From Bryobacterales bacterium (GTDB taxonomy: Bacteria; Acidobacteriota; Terriglobia; Bryobacterales; Bryobacteraceae): a DNA stretch of 10,347 nucleotides. Both the position numbers and the translations under genes were made by a program. The notes beneath the pieces are model-generated. The model was given only the letters and a program-made list of their open reading frames with translations. It made no database searches and was not told the DNA's origin. Of this stretch, positions 5,732 through 10,347 are shown one piece after another. Numbering within the stretch: the first letter of the stretch is position 1; every line of letters starts with the position of its first letter. The stretch lies in NCBI GenBank assembly GCA_016789785.1, contig JAEUQE010000275.1:1-10347 (forward strand), in the 5' to 3' direction.

Positions 5732-6778
5732 ATGAGAATCGGTGGCAACGACAGGAAATCTGCTCTCCCCGCTCGCTCCGCGGAGATCCTGCATTCGATT
5801 GTCCATGCATACATCGAAAGCGGCGAGCCTGTGGCCTCCCGCACGATTTCGCGTCGTGCTGGGACCAATTTGAGTCCGGCATCCATCCGCAACATCATGG
5901 CGGACCTGTCGGATGAAGGATATCTTTCCCAACCGCACACCTCCGCGGGCCGTGTACCGACGGCTAAGGCATTCCAGGACTACGTGCAAACGCTCCAGGT
6001 GGTGCGTCATGTCTCGATGGAGGCAAGCCGGCTCCGCGACGAAATCCGCCATGCCGATGGTGTGGAAGCGCGCGTGGAGAAGTCTTCCCATCTGCTCACC
6101 CAGTACTCCAAAAGCATGGGGATCGCGGCTGCGATTCCCACCGACAATCAGATTCTCCATCAAGTGGAGTTGATGCCGCTGGTGGACCGGCGTGTCCTCA
6201 TGATCGTGGTCACGCGCGACCGCATTGTCCGCGATAAGGTGGTCACGCTGGAGCAGGATATCCCGCGGGACGAACTGATCTCCATACGCAATTACATCAA
6301 CGAGAACTTCTCCGGATGGACGTTCTCCTCCATCCAGCGGGAGATGTACCTGCGTCTGGATGAGGAGCGCGCCGTCTACGACCGTATCCTGCAGCGTCTC
6401 ACCTCCCTCGTCGAGCAGGGCTTACTCGACATTGGCCTCGCGCCAACGCTTCACACCGAAGGCGCTTCGAATCTGGTCGGCATTGATCTTCATCTCACCA
6501 GGGAGAAGATGCGGGAGTTGTTCCGCGCGCTGGAGGAAAAGAAGCGCATCCTCGATCTGCTCGACCGGTTCTTACAGCCGAACGGCGAGGTCGGGATTCA
6601 GGTGGGTCTCGAAGAAGTGCATCCCAACATGGGCGAACTCGCCCTGATCGGCTTCACGGTCGAGTTGCCCAGCGGTTTGTCGGCCAAAGTCGCCGTACTG
6701 GGGCCGATGCGGATGAACTACGAGCGGGTGATGGCGGCCGTTTATCATGTCGGCTTGGCTCTGTCGGCGGCGACCTAG
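5732..6778 (+). CDS. hrcA: Heat-inducible transcription repressor HrcA
   Basis: HrcA represses class I heat-shock genes, usually by binding CIRCE operators as a dimer, with GroEL keeping it active. The 348-residue product has the normal family length. Residues about 10-85 form the winged helix: RSAEILHSIVHAYIESGEPV, ...SPASIRNIMADLSDEGYL, then the wing HTSAGRVPTAKAFQDYV. The middle is the GAF-like region with a family insertion. The C-terminus shows GVDLH-like and EVHPNMGELALIGFTVE blocks and the signature VLGPMRMNYERVMAAVYHV. The frame is open upstream to 5549, but that extension crosses the promoter and lacks family similarity; the domain begins soon after ATG 5732. The Shine-Dalgarno is weak (GGCGAG). 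grpE and dnaJ follow on the same strand, but grpE is 107 bases away and may have its own promoter. Confidence 0.93.
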   Translation: MRIGGNDRKSALPARSAEILHSIVHAYIESGEPVASRTISRRAGTNLSPASIRNIMADLSDEGYLSQPHTSAGRVPTAKAFQDYVQTLQVVRHVSMEASRLRDEIRHADGVEARVEKSSHLLTQYSKSMGIAAAIPTDNQILHQVELMPLVDRRVLMIVVTRDRIVRDKVVTLEQDIPRDELISIRNYINENFSGWTFSSIQREMYLRLDEERAVYDRILQRLTSLVEQGLLDIGLAPTLHTEGASNLVGIDLHLTREKMRELFRALEEKKRILDLLDRFLQPNGEVGIQVGLEEVHPNMGELALIGFTVELPSGLSAKVAVLGPMRMNYERVMAAVYHVGLALSAAT

Positions 6779-6853
6779 CGGACCTGCAAGGACCGCACCG
6801 GAAAGACCGCTTCGACAGGCACGAACACTCTCGTAAAACCTCGATTGACGCGC

Positions 6854-6865
6854 GAATTCGAATTC
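6854..6865 (+). repeat. 12-bp perfect palindrome upstream of grpE
   Basis: GAATTCGAATTC, two adjacent copies of GAATTC, is its own reverse complement and ends 20 bases before the grpE ATG. It follows a TTGACG (6845-6850) that could be a -35 box, although no good -10 lies at normal distance. It might be an operator for the grpE-dnaJ pair or a chance palindrome. Confidence 0.3.
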
Positions 6866-6885
6866 AAACTTGGTAGGCTGGAAGT

Positions 6886-7491
6886 ATGGAAGAAGTGAAA
6901 AGCGGCTCCGAATCTGTGAATGGCGCAAGCGCGGCCGACGGATCGGAATCCGGCGGCGTGGGCGTGGATGAACAGGCGCCACCCAGTGGAAGCGGCGATT
7001 CCGTTGAGATTTCTGATCCCCTGGAACAACTCGCGGCGCTGACCGCGGAGCGGGATCAATTGCTGGCCGAGAAGGCAGACCTTCAGGACCGTCTGATGCG
7101 CAGGCAGGCCGAGTTCGACAACTTCCGCCGCCGTTCCGAGCGCGAAAAGGCTGAAATGGTGGACTTCGGAAAAATGGAAGCCATCCAGGCCGTGCTGCCG
7201 GTTGTGGACGACTTCGAACGCGCCCTCAAGGTGGAAACCGCCGACAAGGAATATGTTCGCGGTTTGACGTTGATCTATCAGCGGCTGGAAGACGCAATGA
7301 AGAAGCTGGGCTTGACGCCGCTTGAAACCATCGGTAAGAAGTTCGACCCGAATCTCCACCATGCGGTGGACAAGTTCCCGACCAGCGAACAGGAAGAGGA
7401 CACGATTCTGGATGAGTACCAGAAAGGGTACAACTTCCGCGATCGCCTGTTGCGGCCGGCCATGGTGAAAGTCTCCGTCCGGTCTTCCTAG
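6886..7491 (+). CDS. grpE: Nucleotide exchange factor GrpE
   Basis: GrpE is the cytoplasmic cochaperone that releases ADP from DnaK and acts as a thermosensor. The 201-residue protein has an acidic, Ser/Gly-rich disordered start (1-44). A long dimerising coiled coil follows (about 45-95: LEQLAALTAERDQLLAEKAD, then LMRRQAEFDNFRRRSEREK), then a four-helix region (AIQAVLPVVDDFERAL, LIYQRLEDAMKKLGL). The C-terminal beta domain that contacts DnaK comes last (GKKFDPNLHHAVDKFPT, ILDEYQKGYNFRDRLLRPAM, VKVS). These are diagnostic. Length is typical. The start is preceded by a modest TAGG at 8-base spacing. dnaJ begins 18 bases after its stop, so the two are almost certainly co-transcribed. Confidence 0.97.
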   Translation: MEEVKSGSESVNGASAADGSESGGVGVDEQAPPSGSGDSVEISDPLEQLAALTAERDQLLAEKADLQDRLMRRQAEFDNFRRRSEREKAEMVDFGKMEAIQAVLPVVDDFERALKVETADKEYVRGLTLIYQRLEDAMKKLGLTPLETIGKKFDPNLHHAVDKFPTSEQEEDTILDEYQKGYNFRDRLLRPAMVKVSVRSS

Positions 7492-7509
7492 GATGGTGGG
7501 AAAGCAGGA

Positions 7510-8640
7510 ATGATGGCCGAAACGAAGAGGGACTACTACGAGGTTCTGGGTGTGGAGCGCGCAGCCGACGATCAGGCGATCAAGGGCGCCTACCGCAAAC
7601 TCGCGCTCAAATACCATCCCGACCGCAACCCCGGCGACAAGGAAGCGGAAGAGCGCTTCAAGGAAGCCGCCGAGGCATATTCAATCCTCAGCGACGCGCA
7701 GAAACGGGCCACTTACGACCGCTATGGCCATCAGGGTTTGCAGGGCCCGGGCGGCATGCCGAACGGCTTCGATCCTTCTGTATTCTCCGATTTTGGCGAT
7801 ATTCTCGGCGATTTCTTCGGATTTGGCGACATCTTCGGCGGCGGAAGGGGCCAGCGTGGCTCCCGCGCTCATCGTGGCGACGATGTCCGCTTCGATCTCG
7901 AGATCACGCTCGAAGAAGTGCTGAACGGCAAGAATGCGGAGATGATGGTTCCCCGGATGGAGCCTTGCTCGCGCTGCAAGACCACAGGGGCCGAACCCGG
8001 CGGGATGTCGGCGTGTCCCACCTGCCATGGCCGTGGCGAGTTGATGTATCAGCAGGGCTTCCTCTCCATCCGCCGCACCTGCAACAACTGCGGAGGCCGC
8101 GGTCAGATCGTGAAGCGCACCTGCACGCAGTGCAAAGGTGAGGGCTACCTGCGCGCGGACCGCAAACTCAAGGTCACCATCCCTCCCGGCGTCGACAACA
8201 ATACCCGTTTGCGCTTGCAGGGCGAAGGGCAGCCCGGGCTGAATGGCGGTCCTGCTGGCGACCTTTACGTCGTGCTTAAAGTGAAGGAGCACCCGATCTT
8301 CGAACGTGCCGCCGACGATCTCCATTGCATCGTGCCCGTCAACATCGCGCAGGCCGCGCTCGGCACCGAGGTCGATCTCCTGACCCTGGATGGTCTCCAG
8401 ACCGTGAAGATTCCGGAGGGCGTGCAACCCGGCGCCCAGGTGAAGCTGCGAGGTATGGGCGTCCCGAGACTCAATGCCAGCGGCCGCGGTGATCTGGTGG
8501 TCCACGTGGAGGTGCGTGTGCCTGACAAACTCAGCCGCGAGCAGCGCAAGATCTTTGAACAGCTACTAGCCACGCTCCCCACCGAGAATGAGCCCAAGGA
8601 AAAAGGGATCTTCGAAAAGGTAAAAGACTACTTCATGTAA
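7510..8640 (+). CDS. dnaJ: Chaperone protein DnaJ (type I Hsp40)
   Basis: DnaJ delivers unfolded proteins to DnaK and stimulates its ATPase. All type I parts are present in 376 residues. The J domain (about 8-73) has the H36-P-D38 catalytic triad. A Gly/Phe-rich linker follows (about 75-120, [14 protein letters not shown]). The zinc region with four CxxC motifs spans residues 153-212: [32 protein letters not shown]. The first deviates slightly from CxxCxGxG, with Thr for the central Gly. Two C-terminal substrate-binding domains follow ([20 protein letters not shown], then [20 protein letters not shown]) and the dimerisation tail. Two successive ATGs (7510, 7513) are possible starts. GGTGGG and AGGA lie upstream. 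dnaK is not between grpE and dnaJ, unlike many cluster layouts. The gene converges on the lipoprotein gene with 18 bases between stops. Confidence 0.97.
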   Translation: MMAETKRDYYEVLGVERAADDQAIKGAYRKLALKYHPDRNPGDKEAEERFKEAAEAYSILSDAQKRATYDRYGHQGLQGPGGMPNGFDPSVFSDFGDILGDFFGFGDIFGGGRGQRGSRAHRGDDVRFDLEITLEEVLNGKNAEMMVPRMEPCSRCKTTGAEPGGMSACPTCHGRGELMYQQGFLSIRRTCNNCGGRGQIVKRTCTQCKGEGYLRADRKLKVTIPPGVDNNTRLRLQGEGQPGLNGGPAGDLYVVLKVKEHPIFERAADDLHCIVPVNIAQAALGTEVDLLTLDGLQTVKIPEGVQPGAQVKLRGMGVPRLNASGRGDLVVHVEVRVPDKLSREQRKIFEQLLATLPTENEPKEKGIFEKVKDYFM

Positions 8641-8658
8641 GCGCTGGAGTTGACGGAC

Positions 8659-9810
8659 TTACTTGCGGATTGCCCGCGTCATGGCCGAAGGCGCCCGCCC
8701 GTACCCGTACCCGATGTAAAATCCAAGCGGCTTCACGGACGCCCCTTCCTCGGAATACGCTTTCTTCAAGTCCGGTTGCACCATAAAGCGGAAGCTTCCG
8801 TAGGGCTGCGTGTATTTGCCGTAGAGTTGGACGTCCCATTTGCCGCGGTCCCAGAAACGGTAAGGAATCCCAGTGTCGTCCTGGATCACACCGGAACTGA
8901 TTTCGAGCACGTAGGCCCGCACCTGGCCGAAACCCTTCTGATGCGGCAGGTACGAAGCAGCTTTGAAGAAGGCCGCCACAGGCTTGTGGCCGTCCATGTA
9001 CTTTCGAAACGCGGCGTTGCTTTCGAACGCGGAATCGTGCAGGTTCACCGAGAGATAGACCACGCGATTCGCTTCCTTGCTGCCATCGGCCTGGTACTCG
9101 ATCACCACGCCGCGGTTCTTGCGGGAAGTTGGGGGCTCATCGCCAGGCTGCCATGGAACCAGGCGCCCCTCGCCGTTGATCTCAACGTGCTGATAGCCGA
9201 GCACGCGATGTCCCGTTCGGACTAACTCGATCAGCAGCAGGGGGAGCACACCGTCCGTAATCTGTCCGCGAATCTGCTTGTCCATCGCCTCCGTGACAAA
9301 AAAACTGCGGTACAGCAGACTGTAAATGGTCCGCCGGATGCGAGGCAGATATTCCTGAGGGTCGCGCTTTCCGATGAGTTCCTTGGTGGGCAGGCTGCCG
9401 GGTGGCTCCAGGCCCACTAGCACGAACGTCCGCGCGGACGGAAAGAAAATGGAGGCGGTGAGGATATCAGGGCCGCCAAAAGGATAGAACACCACGGGCC
9501 GCTGTAACTGGGGAACCGCCAGTTCCGACTTCTGAAAGCGCGTCAGCATCGGCCGCCGCACTTGATCGAACTTATTCCACAGCGCATCAAACTCGCGACG
9601 GTGATCCTGCCAGGGCTGCCCGGCCAGCAGGTCCGAGAACGGCGAACCGTCCTGTGCGACCATCCCCGCCAGGTATCTCCCCACATGATCCGCATCAGAC
9701 TGCTGGGGAACAGCCAGCGGTCGGGAAACGGATGTTTCCGCCCCCTGGGGACGAGACGCACACGACGTGAGTGTGACAAGTCCGAAGAAGACAACAAAGA
9801 ACAGCGGCAA
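8659..9810 (-). CDS. Conserved lipoprotein of unknown function
   Basis: The 383-residue product begins MPLFFVVFFGLVTLTSC: a short hydrophobic leader ending in an L-T-S-C17 lipobox, so it is likely anchored to a membrane as a lipoprotein. The leader has no Lys or Arg at its start, which is unusual. The start codon is TTG (9810-9808), forced by an in-frame TGA nine bases upstream. The mature protein is soluble-looking. Its recognisable blocks are VVFYPFGGPDILTASIFFP (about 107-125) and TFVLVGLEPPG (about 128-138), then a region with RRTIYSLLYRSFFVTEAM and the closing WDVQLYGKYTQPYGSFRFMV. I recall similar YPF(S/G)GPD...GLEP proteins in Acidobacteria, Bacteroidetes and Verrucomicrobia, all without assigned function. 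It lies 48 bases downstream of an ECF sigma factor on the same strand, so the two may be co-transcribed. Confidence 0.75.
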   Translation of the reverse strand: MPLFFVVFFGLVTLTSCASRPQGAETSVSRPLAVPQQSDADHVGRYLAGMVAQDGSPFSDLLAGQPWQDHRREFDALWNKFDQVRRPMLTRFQKSELAVPQLQRPVVFYPFGGPDILTASIFFPSARTFVLVGLEPPGSLPTKELIGKRDPQEYLPRIRRTIYSLLYRSFFVTEAMDKQIRGQITDGVLPLLLIELVRTGHRVLGYQHVEINGEGRLVPWQPGDEPPTSRKNRGVVIEYQADGSKEANRVVYLSVNLHDSAFESNAAFRKYMDGHKPVAAFFKAASYLPHQKGFGQVRAYVLEISSGVIQDDTGIPYRFWDRGKWDVQLYGKYTQPYGSFRFMVQPDLKKAYSEEGASVKPLGFYIGYGYGRAPSAMTRAIRK

Positions 9811-9858
9811 CTTGGCTCAATTGTAACCCAAGCGCTTAGCAATAGTTGATGAAATTTT

Positions 9859-10347
9859 CTAAAGAATTCCGGTTTCCGCGCCTTCGGTGCGGCTCGCACT
9901 CTCGGCAAGAAACTTTCGCAGCCATGCCTCGGCAGCCCGCAGGTCGCGCGATACGGTCGCTTCGGAGATGCTTAGCGCCTCTGCCGTTTCTTCGATGGTA
10001 AGCCCGCCGAAGTACTTCAGTTCGATTACGCGCACCTTGCGCTCGTCGAACTTTCCAAGTTCCATCAACGCATCGTCGAGTGCGACGAGGTCCGGCGCGC
10101 GCGATACGGAAACCACCACACTTGTCTCCAGGCTGGTGTTCCTCCCCGCGCCCCGCTTTGCCGCCCGATGCTTGCGCGCGGCATCCACCAGCACCTGGCG
10201 CATGATCTGCGCCGCAACTCCGAAGAAGTGAGCCCGGTTCTTCCACTCCGGCAGCCGCTGGTCGGCCAGACGCAAATAGGCTTCGTGAATGAGTGCCGTC
10301 GGCTGAAGCGTATGATCCGCGCGTTCGTTCCGCAGATAGTGATCGGC
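9859..10347 (-). CDS. ECF-type RNA polymerase sigma factor (N-terminus cut by window)
   Basis: The frame is open to the last base of the window and gives 162 residues of a sigma factor whose start lies outside. The visible part begins inside region 2 (ADHYLRNERADHTLQPTALI, then HEAYLRLADQ and NRAHFFGVAAQIMRQVLVDA with RKHRAAKRG). A linker follows, then region 4 with its helix-turn-helix (LMELGKFDERKVRVIELKYF, then GGLTIEETAEALSISEATVS and RDLRAAEAWLRKFLAE). The wording LQPTALIHEAYLRL and NRAHFF..AA..MR is characteristic of the TIGR02999 (sigma70-X6) group, abundant in Acidobacteria and Planctomycetes. Members often control nearby genes without a classical anti-sigma factor. No anti-sigma gene is visible here. 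The lipoprotein gene follows downstream on the same strand. The stop is TAG at 9861-9859. Confidence 0.92.
   Translation of the reverse strand, partial: ADHYLRNERADHTLQPTALIHEAYLRLADQRLPEWKNRAHFFGVAAQIMRQVLVDAARKHRAAKRGAGRNTSLETSVVVSVSRAPDLVALDDALMELGKFDERKVRVIELKYFGGLTIEETAEALSISEATVSRDLRAAEAWLRKFLAESASRTEGAETGIL

Noticed and set aside
7681..8505. A 274-codon minus frame under dnaJ.
   Set aside because: It is a shadow of dnaJ, whose four zinc motifs and J domain are unambiguous on the plus strand.

Overview
The window looks like chromosomal DNA of a GC-rich Gram-negative bacterium, most likely an acidobacterium of the Solibacter/Bryobacter kind. This is inferred from the gene content: a DUF1549/DUF1553 gene paired with a DUF1501 gene, an ECF sigma factor of the Acidobacteria/Planctomycetes type (TIGR02999-like), a lipoprotein, a small outer-membrane barrel, and HrcA/GrpE/DnaJ sequences. 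No phage, transposase or CRISPR array is visible.

Layout. Bases 1-303 (+) hold the 3' end of a gene I do not recognise. Bases 459-3773 (-) are a two-gene operon: a secreted DUF1549/DUF1553 protein with a CxxCH haem-type motif, then, 12 bases downstream and behind a strong Shine-Dalgarno sequence, a DUF1501 protein with a twin-arginine-like leader. Bases 3886-4515 (+) encode a small exported beta-barrel protein, divergent from that operon. A tRNA-Glu(CTC) lies at 4780-4854 behind a perfect TATAAT box.

Bases 4855-5654 have no intact gene. On the minus strand they contain what reads as a toxin-antitoxin graveyard: the first ~14 codons of a VapB-like antitoxin, then a HicA-like toxin with one frameshift, then a possible VapC-like tail. 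Upstream of these are 400 bases of protein-like but broken reading frames.

Bases 5655-8640 (+) are the heat-shock cluster hrcA, grpE and dnaJ. hrcA has its own sigma70-type promoter. I see no CIRCE operator and no dnaK in the cluster. HrcA is the heat-shock repressor; GrpE (nucleotide exchange) and DnaJ (J-domain co-chaperone) both serve a DnaK that must be encoded elsewhere.

Bases 8659-10347 (-) hold an ECF sigma factor cut by the window edge and, 48 bases downstream, a lipoprotein gene of unknown function that converges on dnaJ with only 18 bases between them.

The most unusual part is the composite toxin-antitoxin remnant beside the tRNA. The rest is fairly ordinary for this lineage, apart from several conserved but functionally unassigned exported proteins.
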